Of a stretch of 8,525 nucleotides of DNA, positions 1-6,077 are shown piece after piece. Numbering within the stretch: the first letter of the stretch is position 1; every line of letters begins with the position of its first letter. Source of the DNA: Lentimicrobiaceae bacterium (GTDB lineage: Bacteria; Bacteroidota; Bacteroidia; Bacteroidales; Lentimicrobiaceae); the NCBI GenBank assembly GCA_028697695.1, contig JAQVEI010000077.1:1-8525 (forward strand). Direction: 5' to 3'. The notes under the pieces are model-generated. The model was given only the letters and a program-made list of their open reading frames with translations. It searched no databases and was not told the origin of the DNA. The position numbers and the translations under genes are program-made.

Positions 1-790
1 CCGAGGTGGTTGCACCTATTTCAGCACCCATATTACAAATGGTACCTTTACCTGTTGCTGATATTGAATCGGCACCTTCGCCAAAGTATTCAACAATGGA
101 GCCGGTACCACCTTTTACTGTAAGGATTCCGGCCACTTTCAGTATAACGTCTTTGGCCGAAGTCCATCCGTTTAGCCTGCCGGTAAGTTTTACACCAATC
201 AGTTTGGGCATTTTAAGTTCCCAGGCCATGCCGGCCATTACATCCACAGCATCGGCACCCCCAACACCTATGGCTATCATACCAAGGCCTCCTGCATTTA
301 CTGTATGGGAATCGGTACCTATCATCATCCCACCGGGAAATGCATAATTTTCAAGTACAACCTGATGAATAATTCCGGCACCCGGTTTCCAGAAGCCAAT
401 ACCATATTTATTGGATACCGATTGCAGGAAATCAAATACTTCATTATTTTGTTTGAGGGCAACTTCCAGGTCGGGACCAGCACCTACCTGTGCCTGAATC
501 AGATGGTCGCAATGCACGGTAGCCGGTACTGCTGAAGTGTTGCGTCCGGCATTCATGAACTGTAACAAGGCCATCTGTGCCGTGGCATCCTGCATTGCAA
601 TACGGTCGGGCGCAAAATTTACATAGTCGCCTCCGCGTTGGTAAGGTTTAAGGTGTTCTCCCGGATAAAGATGGGCATACAATATTTTTTCACTTAGGGT
701 TAAAGGCCGGTTAAGCATACGCCGGGCTTTATCCACTCTTTCAGGCAACCGGGCATACACATCCCGAATCATTTGCAGATCAAACACCAT
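1..790 (-). CDS. acn: Aconitate hydratase, mitochondrial type (partial, N-terminal 263 residues)
   Basis: Aconitase isomerises citrate to isocitrate in the cytoplasmic TCA cycle using a [4Fe-4S] cluster. The frame is open from the ATG at 790 to the left edge. Visible family motifs are DRIAMQDAT (about residues 62-70), the active-site HCDH (93-96), GTDSHTVNAGG (158-168, with the catalytic-site Asp-Ser-His), GGTGSIVEYFG and, next to the edge, TICNMGAEIGATTS. The short N-terminus and motif wording fit the mitochondrial-type (ACO2-like) family common in Bacteroidota better than AcnA or AcnB. The whole enzyme should be about 750 residues, so roughly a third is present. The three cluster-ligand cysteines lie in the missing part, so integrity cannot be judged. 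No convincing promoter was seen in the 149 bp upstream. The identification is firm; the choice of symbol is not. Confidence 0.95.
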   Translation of the reverse strand, partial: MVFDLQMIRDVYARLPERVDKARRMLNRPLTLSEKILYAHLYPGEHLKPYQRGGDYVNFAPDRIAMQDATAQMALLQFMNAGRNTSAVPATVHCDHLIQAQVGAGPDLEVALKQNNEVFDFLQSVSNKYGIGFWKPGAGIIHQVVLENYAFPGGMMIGTDSHTVNAGGLGMIAIGVGGADAVDVMAGMAWELKMPKLIGVKLTGRLNGWTSAKDVILKVAGILTVKGGTGSIVEYFGEGADSISATGKGTICNMGAEIGATTS

Positions 791-888
791 TTTTTACAGA
801 TTTTATTTATATTTATACAGTTGGCAACAATAACAGCAGTATGAATAAAAAGTTTGAGTAGTCATAATTTAACACGTTTCAACCATCA

Positions 889-927
889 TGAATCCACAGG
901 CATCATATAATGCCTTACGGTGATTCA
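889..927. repeat. Composite inverted repeat between acn and the coaE operon end
   Basis: Perfect inner arms AGGCAT (898-903) and ATGCCT (910-915) enclose a 6-nt loop. Outer arms TGAATC plus AC (889-897, one bulged C) pair with GTGATTCA (920-927), leaving four unpaired bases on one side. The repeat lies about 13 bp past the stop of the 180-residue gene and about 100 bp upstream of the acn start. It could act as a terminator or mRNA 3'-end hairpin for the operon reading leftward. However, no T-run follows it on either strand, so it is not a canonical intrinsic terminator. Confidence 0.4.
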
Positions 928-939
928 AAAAGCCAAAGC

Positions 940-1482
940 CTAATCGGACTTCCCGCCTTTTTCGCCGGTAAAATAATCCTCTTTATCCTTAAATAACACA
1001 TTAAAGGTAGTAAGACTACCATAAATGCGAGTAATGTATTGTTGCAAATTTACTTTATCTTCATCGTCCAGGGTACTGGCATTAATGCGTTGTTCCATAA
1101 CGCGCAAACGGTCACGTACCATAACTATTTTATGAAAGAAAGCATCTATGGGTATTTCCTTTTCTTTAAGTGCTGTATCTCCCGGATATAACACCATTCT
1201 ACCGCCGGTCCACCGGCTCCCCATAGGCACTGTTTCCTGAAGATCAGTAAATCTTCTCAGCACCCGGATCAGGCTTTTTTCCATTTTTTCGTAAGTAGCC
1301 AAATCTGATGGTGTTTCTACGCCCTCCATCACCCTTAAACCATCATAATTACGTTGGATAATCCGGGTACCGTTTTCAATAAATGTAATTTCCCAAGCAT
1401 CAGAGCGCACCTGAATAATAACGCCTTTTCCAAATTGCGGATGCTCCACTCTGGAGCCAATACCTAAATTCAACTCTTCCAT
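940..1482 (-). CDS. Uncharacterised protein with Tudor/KOW-like N-terminus (180 aa)
   Basis: I do not recognise a named function. Residues 8-50 read GIGSRVEHPQFGKGVI, then a short beta-rich stretch ending near QRNYDGLR. This resembles the small beta-barrel at the C-terminus of UvrD/PcrA helicases (a G.RV.HP.FG.G.V pattern), a Tudor/KOW-like module that in those proteins contacts nucleic acid or RNA polymerase. The remainder (about 60-170) looks alpha-helical and charged, with no signal peptide or membrane segment, so a cytoplasmic location is likely. It starts 14 bp after the coaE stop on the same strand, so it is very probably co-transcribed as the last gene of the nusB-coaE operon. The start ATG is the first in frame and fits the tight spacing. 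That this is a real gene is likely from length, frame integrity and operon position; the Tudor-like assignment is inference from pattern. Confidence 0.85.
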   Translation of the reverse strand: MEELNLGIGSRVEHPQFGKGVIIQVRSDAWEITFIENGTRIIQRNYDGLRVMEGVETPSDLATYEKMEKSLIRVLRRFTDLQETVPMGSRWTGGRMVLYPGDTALKEKEIPIDAFFHKIVMVRDRLRVMEQRINASTLDDEDKVNLQQYITRIYGSLTTFNVLFKDKEDYFTGEKGGKSD

Positions 1483-1496
1483 ATTGTTTATTTCTT

Positions 1497-2099
1497 TTAA
1501 ATCACTTTTGCTGCAGCCAATACTTTCAGTTGTTCATGAATTTCCAGCGCACGGGTTAATGCTCTTTCCCGGTCACTGTTCATAATAACAAAGTCGGCCA
1601 TTTTTATTTTCTCCTCCTGTGGCAATTGATTTTCAACTCTGGCCATAACATCCTCGCGTGTAACTTTATCCCGATGCATTACCCGTTCAATACGCTCATT
1701 GAGCGGTGCAGCCACCACTATAATTTTGTCAAAATTTTTGTAGGCTCCGGATTCAAACAAAATAGCCGCCTCCTGCATCACATAGGCATGTCCGCTGTGC
1801 GCGATTACCCATTCGTTAAAATGAGCCCTTACCCTGGGATGAATAATATTGTTTAATGACTGAAGCATTGCAGGATTGCTAAAAACTTTGGCTGCCAGTT
1901 GTTTGCGATCTATTTCACCGGTGGATAAACGCACATCTTCCCCGGCAAGTTCAACTACCTGCGCAACAACCCCGGGCAGGTTTAAAATTTTTTTCGCTTC
2001 AATATCCGCAATGTAAACCGGAACGCCCAGGTTGATGAAAACACGGGCCACGGTGGATTTTCCACTTCCAATGCTTCCTGTAAGTCCTACTTTTAACAT
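1497..2099 (-). CDS. coaE: Dephospho-CoA kinase
   Basis: CoaE phosphorylates the ribose 3'-hydroxyl of dephospho-CoA with ATP, the last step of coenzyme A synthesis, in the cytoplasm. At 200 residues it has normal family length. The P-loop GSIGSGKST lies at residues 8-16, directly after LKVGLT as usual. Other family marks are ADIEA (31-35, equivalent of the DAD motif), GEIDRKQLAAKVF (61-73), IIHPRVR (85-91), the AAILFES strand (111-117), HRD (142-144) and the adenine-side segment EEKIKMADFVIMN (162-174). It precedes the 180-residue gene by 14 bp and follows the YbbR-like gene after a 201-bp gap, long for this operon. A TAnnTTTG-type box close to the start may give it its own promoter. Identification is secure. 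Confidence 0.97.
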   Translation of the reverse strand: MLKVGLTGSIGSGKSTVARVFINLGVPVYIADIEAKKILNLPGVVAQVVELAGEDVRLSTGEIDRKQLAAKVFSNPAMLQSLNNIIHPRVRAHFNEWVIAHSGHAYVMQEAAILFESGAYKNFDKIIVVAAPLNERIERVMHRDKVTREDVMARVENQLPQEEKIKMADFVIMNSDRERALTRALEIHEQLKVLAAAKVI

Positions 2100-2117
2100 G
2101 GCCGGTATTTTTATTTA

Positions 2118-2125
2118 CAAACCTA
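2118..2125 (-). promoter_or_regulatory. Possible -7 box for coaE
   Basis: Read on the minus strand this is TAGGTTTG, an exact match to the Bacteroidota -7 pattern TAnnTTTG, 18 bp before the coaE ATG. No TTG-type -33 element lies 17-23 bp further upstream, and the resulting leader would be only about 10 nt. It is therefore a weak candidate, supported mainly by the long gap separating coaE from the preceding gene. Confidence 0.25.
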
Positions 2126-2162
2126 ACCATTTTTTTTATTAAATCCCCGGCAGCTTATAACT

Positions 2163-2174
2163 TTTTGTACAAAA
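2163..2174. repeat. 12-bp perfect palindrome upstream of coaE
   Basis: TTTTGTACAAAA is a perfect 12-bp palindrome, 64-75 bp upstream of the coaE start in the YbbR-coaE gap. The size and symmetry would suit a dimeric regulator, but AT-rich DNA yields such palindromes by chance, and one copy is not enough to call an operator. Confidence 0.25.
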
Positions 2175-2300
2175 TGCACGAAAAACAATGTATTCAGCCG
2201 GTTGGTAAATGATTGGACTTCGCCCATGAATGGAACAAACAGGTAGAGCGCATTGGAATTAAGCCTCAGCGAGTAAATAGCAATGGATGGTGGCTGAGAT

Positions 2301-3257
2301 TTATTGCATGATAAGGTATTCAATTTTATCCGGATCAATGCGGATAATTCTCACGAAATCGGGTTTATTCACAATTTCTACCGGAATACGGGTATTTGGA
2401 TTGTCATGAATGTCCTGGTAGTAAACCACTGCCGAAAATAGTGAAGCGTCAAGTTTGTCATAATCACGCAAAGAGACCCTGCAGGTAACTTTTACATTTT
2501 CAGGAAAGAGCCGGTAGGATATTTCATGTTCGCCCGCCTCAAGACGCACAGGTAAAAGTATTTGAGCTTCTGTAAATTTTTCCACTTTTAACTTAACAGT
2601 GATGCTGTCTGACATAAGCCGCACCGGCGGATAACTTTCAGGAACAATTAAGCTGAGGCGGGCAGTAACATCCTCATTTAATCCACGAAAGTTTTTCTGT
2701 TCCGTGTAGACCTGTCTTATGGTATCCACAATTTCGCGCATACCCATAATCATAACCGAATCAGGAATAAGCTGAACAGAATCATAAAGCTGATATTGCG
2801 ATACAAATTGCAATTTAAGCTGAGGCAGTACAGGAATAAGTTTGGAATAGCTGGGTTTAAAAATAAACCTGAGTGTATCGGGTTCCAGTCCTGTAATGAT
2901 GGCTCCGGCGGGCAAATCGGCTACCAACTGCGGGCGCAGGCTCGATGCGCGAATTGCCAAAACCGAGTGTGTGTTGCTGAATTTCACCCTTCCACCTTCC
3001 AATGAGAGCGGAAGGTTTCGCATCCGCGATGAGAAAAGACGACGATACAGCTCAACACCTGACCCCCGTATGCTCACAGACAATACAGAGTCTGGTTGAG
3101 ATACCAACACCATATTTTCGGGCATACCCGTTGGTTGAATGCGATATTTATAGGTAACATCGTATTCATGGGAAAGCTTGATAAGCCCCCACATAATAAC
3201 GGAGAAAAAAAGGCAAAACAAAAACACGGAAAGCTTTTCTCTAAGCTTTCCGTCCAT
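2301..3257 (-). CDS. YbbR-like (CdaR-family) membrane-anchored protein
   Basis: YbbR-domain proteins are membrane-anchored with extracytoplasmic repeats. In Firmicutes CdaR regulates the CdaA diadenylate cyclase; the role in Bacteroidota is not established. From the ATG at 3257 the product has 318 residues: a basic start (KLREK), one membrane segment at about 9-26, then a beta-rich region with several YbbR-like repeats. Repeat-like segments include DSVLSVSIRGSG, PDSVMIMGMREIVDTI with an intervening LSLIVPE strand, SDSITVKLKVEKFTE, and FPENVKVTCRVS. The frame extends upstream to a TTG at 3302 (333 residues), adding LKELIPFLFRRNRKP. The ATG was preferred because TTG starts are rare, but the longer form would reduce the gap to yajC from 92 to 47 bp and cannot be excluded. 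The position between yajC and coaE is the usual one in Bacteroidota and supports the call. Confidence 0.88.
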   Translation of the reverse strand: MDGKLREKLSVFLFCLFFSVIMWGLIKLSHEYDVTYKYRIQPTGMPENMVLVSQPDSVLSVSIRGSGVELYRRLFSSRMRNLPLSLEGGRVKFSNTHSVLAIRASSLRPQLVADLPAGAIITGLEPDTLRFIFKPSYSKLIPVLPQLKLQFVSQYQLYDSVQLIPDSVMIMGMREIVDTIRQVYTEQKNFRGLNEDVTARLSLIVPESYPPVRLMSDSITVKLKVEKFTEAQILLPVRLEAGEHEISYRLFPENVKVTCRVSLRDYDKLDASLFSAVVYYQDIHDNPNTRIPVEIVNKPDFVRIIRIDPDKIEYLIMQ

Positions 3258-3321
3258 AGGTTTACGGTTTCGCCTGAACAAAAATGGAATCAGTTCTTTC
3301 AAGTGCCGGCGTTTTATTTAC

Positions 3322-3343
3322 AACAACCGGTTAAACCGTTGTT
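3322..3343. repeat. Hairpin between yajC and the YbbR-like gene
   Basis: AACAA-c-CGGT (3322-3331) pairs with ACCG-TTGTT (3335-3343), giving nine pairs with one bulged C and a TAA loop. It lies just after the yajC stop in transcript order, so it could form a 3' stabilising or processing hairpin separating yajC from the next cistron. The T-rich tract that would make it an intrinsic terminator is on the plus-strand side, opposite to the operon, so it is not called a terminator of yajC. Confidence 0.4.
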
Positions 3344-3349
3344 TTGTTT

Positions 3350-3664
3350 TTACTTAACCAATTGGTCGGTGGCATCACCTGCCACAGCCGATTTTTCAAT
3401 TCTCAGCCTCGAACCATCTTCTACCTCAACAGTAAAAGTTGTATCCTGTACCTCTACTATTTTGCCATGAATACCGCCAATAGTTACAATCCGATCACCT
3501 TTTTTAAGCGCTTCACGGTATTTCTTTAAATCTTTTGCTTTCTTGGCCTGTGGGCGGATGAAAAAGAAATAAAAAACAACCATAATGAGTACCAGGAAGA
3601 TCAGAGAACTGTAATCTCCGCCGCCCGAAGATGCCTTTAAAAGTAGAGATGTGAACATGTGCAT
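3350..3664 (-). CDS. yajC: Preprotein translocase accessory subunit YajC
   Basis: YajC is a small inner-membrane protein that associates with SecDF and SecYEG. This 104-residue copy has the classic architecture: a short glycine-rich N-terminus (about 13-16), one hydrophobic segment (about 19-36), the hallmark FFIRPQAKKAK (34-44) at the membrane exit, and a cytoplasmic domain with KGDRIVTIGGIHGKIVEV (55-72). The length is normal. The start at 3664 gives MHM; a second ATG two codons later at 3658 is equally possible. It begins 26 bp after the DUF1573 stop, within the operon. No secDF is visible here. Identification is secure. Confidence 0.97.
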   Translation of the reverse strand: MHMFTSLLLKASSGGGDYSSLIFLVLIMVVFYFFFIRPQAKKAKDLKKYREALKKGDRIVTIGGIHGKIVEVQDTTFTVEVEDGSRLRIEKSAVAGDATDQLVK

Positions 3665-3690
3665 TGTTTTTTTTAGTTAGTATGATTAAT

Positions 3691-4167
3691 TTATTGTTCC
3701 TCCGGTAAAACAATTTGAGCCTTAATGCGCAACACACGGGTTGCAGGCTGAGCATTGCTGATGATGGTAACCGTTTTATTCTGGAATCCACGACGGTTCT
3801 CCGAATCAAATTTTACGTCAATTTTTTTTGTCTCCCCCGGTTTTATAGGTGTTTTGGGATAATCGGGTACAGTACAACCGCAGGAGGTGCTCACCTTTGC
3901 AATTATCAGGTCAGTTTTACCGGTATTGGTAAATTTAAACGCATAGGATACCTTTTCGCCCTGAATAAGCTTACCAAAATCATGAAAATCTTTTTCAAAC
4001 TCCATAAAGGGCATCCTGGCATTTTCTTTGCCATCCGCTGTATGTGGATTTTTCACTATATCGCCCGACAGTGCACTGTCAGATGAGCGATTCTGGCAGG
4101 AAGAAAACCCCAACACCATCATAACCATAAAAACAGGCAAGAGGTATTTTAGCCGATTGCATTTCAT
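3691..4167 (-). CDS. DUF1573-family lipoprotein
   Basis: This is a 158-residue secreted lipoprotein of the DUF1573 family, abundant in Bacteroidota but without a firmly known function. The N-terminus has basic residues (R5, K7), a hydrophobic stretch (about 8-21) and a lipobox-like LGFSSC with Cys24 as the probable lipidated residue. The mature part carries a single Ig/ASH-like beta domain: MEFEKDFHDFGKLIQGE (55-71), FKFTNTGKTDLII (77-89), the family hallmark STSCGCTVPDYPKTPIKPGE (93-112, with Cys96 and Cys98), then FDSENRRGFQNKTVTIISN (120-138). The two mature-domain cysteines are conserved in the family. The serine- and charge-rich linker (about 25-52) fits a lipoprotein tether. Placement just ahead of yajC is the usual one. 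A good promoter candidate lies directly upstream. Confidence 0.92.
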   Translation of the reverse strand: MKCNRLKYLLPVFMVMMVLGFSSCQNRSSDSALSGDIVKNPHTADGKENARMPFMEFEKDFHDFGKLIQGEKVSYAFKFTNTGKTDLIIAKVSTSCGCTVPDYPKTPIKPGETKKIDVKFDSENRRGFQNKTVTIISNAQPATRVLRIKAQIVLPEEQ

Positions 4168-4201
4168 TTTAGTGTCGCTTTTGAAAATTCATAAATGGCT
4201 A

Positions 4202-4230
4202 CAAAGTTAATTAAAACTACCTAATGCAAC
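4202..4230 (-). promoter_or_regulatory. Bacteroidota-type promoter for DUF1573-yajC-YbbR-coaE
   Basis: On the minus strand, TAACTTTG (4202-4209) matches the -7 pattern TAnnTTTG exactly. It is preceded by GTTG (4227-4230), a near match to the -33 TTTG, with a 17-bp spacer (4210-4226), inside the usual 17-23 range. The predicted transcript would start about 25-30 nt before the DUF1573 ATG. The site fills the 82-bp gap after the GNAT gene, suggesting that the downstream genes can be expressed independently of nusB. Confidence 0.6.
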
Positions 4231-4249
4231 CGATATTTCGTTCTCAGTA

Positions 4250-4681
4250 TTATAATTTATTGATATCTCTGGCAATATGAACTTCATAATCGCCCAGGTA
4301 TTCAAACCCGGCTTTTCTGAACAAATGCAACGAGATGCTATTGGAACGGTGTACTTCAACTTTTATCTGATACCCGTCTTTTACGGCAAGTTCAAGACAC
4401 GCTTTTAACAACCGTGTTGCATAACCTTTGTGGCGATAGGGCTTGTCGATACCAAAATGATGCAGATAAGTGCGTCTTTTATCGTTGGTGAGCCATGCAC
4501 TTCCCATGATAACACCGCTGGCTGTAGTCATTACCAGCAGATGCCCGCCTGCTGCCAGGGTTTTAGCAACAATCAATGCTTTATCGCCTCTTTCCGCTTC
4601 TCCCAGGCCGTTTCGTTCCCAAAAAGCTTGTACCTGCAGATAATCATCTGCATGATAAGGCCGTATAATGACTTCAGACAT
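4250..4681 (-). CDS. GNAT-family N-acetyltransferase
   Basis: GNAT enzymes transfer the acetyl group of acetyl-CoA to an amine; the substrate here is unknown. At 143 residues this is a single-domain protein of normal length. The N-terminal VIIRPYHADDY (4-14) is the usual first strand and helix. Motif A runs through HHFGIDKPYRHKGYATRLLKA (about 74-94), where R83-HKGYA-88 is the pyrophosphate-binding R/QxxGxG/A loop. Motif B is the NSISLHLFRKAGF segment (114-126). No signal peptide is seen. It starts 10 bp after the nusB stop, so it is almost certainly co-transcribed with nusB. It is an unusual insertion in the otherwise conserved nusB-DUF1573-yajC order. A RimI-like protein acetyltransferase role is possible, but the sequence does not decide it. 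Confidence 0.93.
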   Translation of the reverse strand: MSEVIIRPYHADDYLQVQAFWERNGLGEAERGDKALIVAKTLAAGGHLLVMTTASGVIMGSAWLTNDKRRTYLHHFGIDKPYRHKGYATRLLKACLELAVKDGYQIKVEVHRSNSISLHLFRKAGFEYLGDYEVHIARDINKL

Positions 4682-4691
4682 AAATGCAAAT

Positions 4692-5654
4692 TTATTCTAT
4701 GAGTCCCCGTCCTGACTTTTTAATCTTTTGCTCCGCCTTTAAATCGGCTACCAGCTTGTCAAGCATACCGTTTACAAACTGCCGGCTGCGGGGCGTACTG
4801 TAATCTTTTGAAATTTCTATGTACTCATTAATGGTAACTTTCACAGGAATAGATGGAAAATCCAGAAATTCCGCTAGAGCCATCTTTAGAATGATGATAT
4901 CCAGCAAAGCGATACGTTCAAGATCCCAGTTTTGTGCGCGCCCTGCAATAAGTGCCGAAGTTTCCTCTCCCCTCACTATCACCTGGCGAAACAACCTGAG
5001 TACAAAATCACGCATAAGATCATCTCCTTCTTCATCCGGACTAATCATCAGGGCCGGAAGCTCGGTAAACTCATCATAGCCGGCTTCCCATTTTCGCAGG
5101 GTTTTTGCAACCATAGTAGCCGCCGTGTCAATATCGTCCGCCCAATGTATGCTTCTCTCTTCAAAAAGGCTTAGAAATGCATCACTGCTCAGCATTATTT
5201 CTCCAAAATAAAACAATACTATTTCTTTGTGCTGCCGGTAGGTCGCTTTAGGTGCCTGCATGTATTGTTGAAATTCCCGGGATTCACGCAGGTGTTGATA
5301 CAACTTACGTATAATATCCTGATGATCTGCCCATGAAATCTTCTGCTGGGCAATGAGTTTGCGCAACTGACTGTTGTTATCCAACTGTACTAAGAATGTA
5401 TTTTCAACAAAACGAAGATTGGGATTTAGGTCCTCAGCAGTGGGCAGAAGCTTCTGCCGCGCATCTTCAATCCGGTTGAGCGCGAAGTCACGGGTTTCAT
5501 TCAGCGCAGAAAGCAAATAGATGTAGAGTGAGTAGATGTCTTCTATGCTGGTGGTAAGCATTTTTTCAAAGTGAGGCAACTGAGTTTCACCTGATTGAAA
5601 CCAGGCATAGAGTGATTGCATTACCTTTACGCGCAAGTGCCGTCTGCTAAGCAT
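4692..5654 (-). CDS. nusB: Transcription antitermination factor NusB (long Bacteroidota form)
   Basis: NusB binds boxA RNA with NusE (ribosomal protein S10) to promote antitermination on rRNA operons. The chosen start at 5654 gives MLSRRHLRVKVMQSLYAW, the normal NusB opening, and a 320-residue product. An in-frame ATG at 5696 would add 14 residues but lies inside the putative -7 box, so it is unlikely to be transcribed. The C-terminal core is clear: NWDLERIALLDIIILKMALAEF (242-263), then IPVKVTINEYIEISKDYST (269-287) and RQFVNGMLDKLV (291-302). Classical NusB is about 140 residues. Here a helical region of roughly 150-180 residues (about 30-210) separates the N-terminal helix from the core, as in other Bacteroidota NusB proteins. 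It heads the leftward operon, 10 bp before the GNAT gene. Identity is secure; the role of the insertion is unknown. Confidence 0.93.
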   Translation of the reverse strand: MLSRRHLRVKVMQSLYAWFQSGETQLPHFEKMLTTSIEDIYSLYIYLLSALNETRDFALNRIEDARQKLLPTAEDLNPNLRFVENTFLVQLDNNSQLRKLIAQQKISWADHQDIIRKLYQHLRESREFQQYMQAPKATYRQHKEIVLFYFGEIMLSSDAFLSLFEERSIHWADDIDTAATMVAKTLRKWEAGYDEFTELPALMISPDEEGDDLMRDFVLRLFRQVIVRGEETSALIAGRAQNWDLERIALLDIIILKMALAEFLDFPSIPVKVTINEYIEISKDYSTPRSRQFVNGMLDKLVADLKAEQKIKKSGRGLIE

Positions 5655-5693
5655 AATTGTTGAAATAAATGAACTTATCGTAATTTGAAACTG

Positions 5694-5729
5694 CAAAAGT
5701 AATCTTTTTTTGCCCCATCCTTAATCCAA
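5694..5729 (-). promoter_or_regulatory. Candidate nusB promoter
   Basis: On the minus strand, TACTTTTG (5694-5701) matches TAnnTTTG exactly, with a TTG (5727-5729) upstream. The 25-bp spacer is slightly longer than the usual 17-23. Transcription would begin near 5688, leaving a leader of about 33 nt. This places the alternative ATG at 5696 upstream of the transcript and supports the start at 5654. Confidence 0.45.
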
Positions 5730-6018
5730 TAAATGTGACTTTACATGGATGAAAGAGTTGATTACTGATTTACAAGCGGTTGTATCATTGAAAAATTAAA
5801 AGACCCTCAACCAGCTTACCTGCCAGAAATCTTATGACAATTCCAATTGACATCAAGTCCATTGTTTTATTCCTCTTAAAAACAATTATTCACAAAGAAA
5901 GTATTGGATAAGTGAGGAAATTTTTAAAATATCGCTCAAATTTTTTTGATAGTTTGATTTAAGCTTAAGGTATCCATTACTGAAAAAGCACGGCTGTTCA
6001 TAAATTTATCCTTTTTCC
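5730..6018. other. Divergent intergenic region between nusB and DUF3276
   Basis: AT-rich DNA with no convincing gene on either strand. It holds small symmetric elements: CAATTCCAATTG (5838-5849); ATTGTTTT/AAAACAAT arms (5861-5868 and 5879-5886); TCAAA-TTTT-TTTGA (5936-5949); and the 10-bp palindrome TTAAGCTTAA (5959-5968). On the minus strand a 25-codon reading frame (5785-5862, MDLMSIGIVIRFLAG...) follows a well-spaced AAGAGGA, but no good promoter precedes it. No tRNA-like or known riboswitch-like pattern was recognised. Confidence 0.5.
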
Positions 6019-6050
6019 TTGTACATTGATTAATTTAATTAATACATTTG
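6019..6050 (+). promoter_or_regulatory. Candidate promoter of the DUF3276 gene
   Basis: TTG (6019-6021) and TACATTTG (6043-6050, exact TAnnTTTG) are separated by 21 bp, within the usual range. Transcription would start near 6055, about 22 nt before the ATG at 6078. The spacer contains the perfect palindrome ATTAATT-T-AATTAAT (6029-6043), which touches the -7 box and could be an operator or simply AT-rich sequence. Confidence 0.55.
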
Positions 6051-6077
6051 CGTATTAACTACATAACATTTTTTTCA

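Noticed and set aside
6..535. Plus-strand open frames over the acn region
   Set aside because: They are antisense to clear aconitase motifs on the minus strand.
889..927. Intrinsic terminator for the coaE operon
   Set aside because: The hairpin is real on paper, but no T-run follows on either strand, so it is listed only as an inverted repeat.
2123..2338. A 71-codon minus-strand frame in the YbbR-coaE gap
   Set aside because: It begins at a TTG inside the YbbR-like gene, overlaps it by 38 bp, has a composition unlike a folded protein and no recognised motif.
5959..5968. TTAAGCTTAA palindrome as an operator
   Set aside because: A 10-bp AT-rich palindrome in AT-rich DNA is expected by chance, and it is too far from either promoter candidate to interpret.
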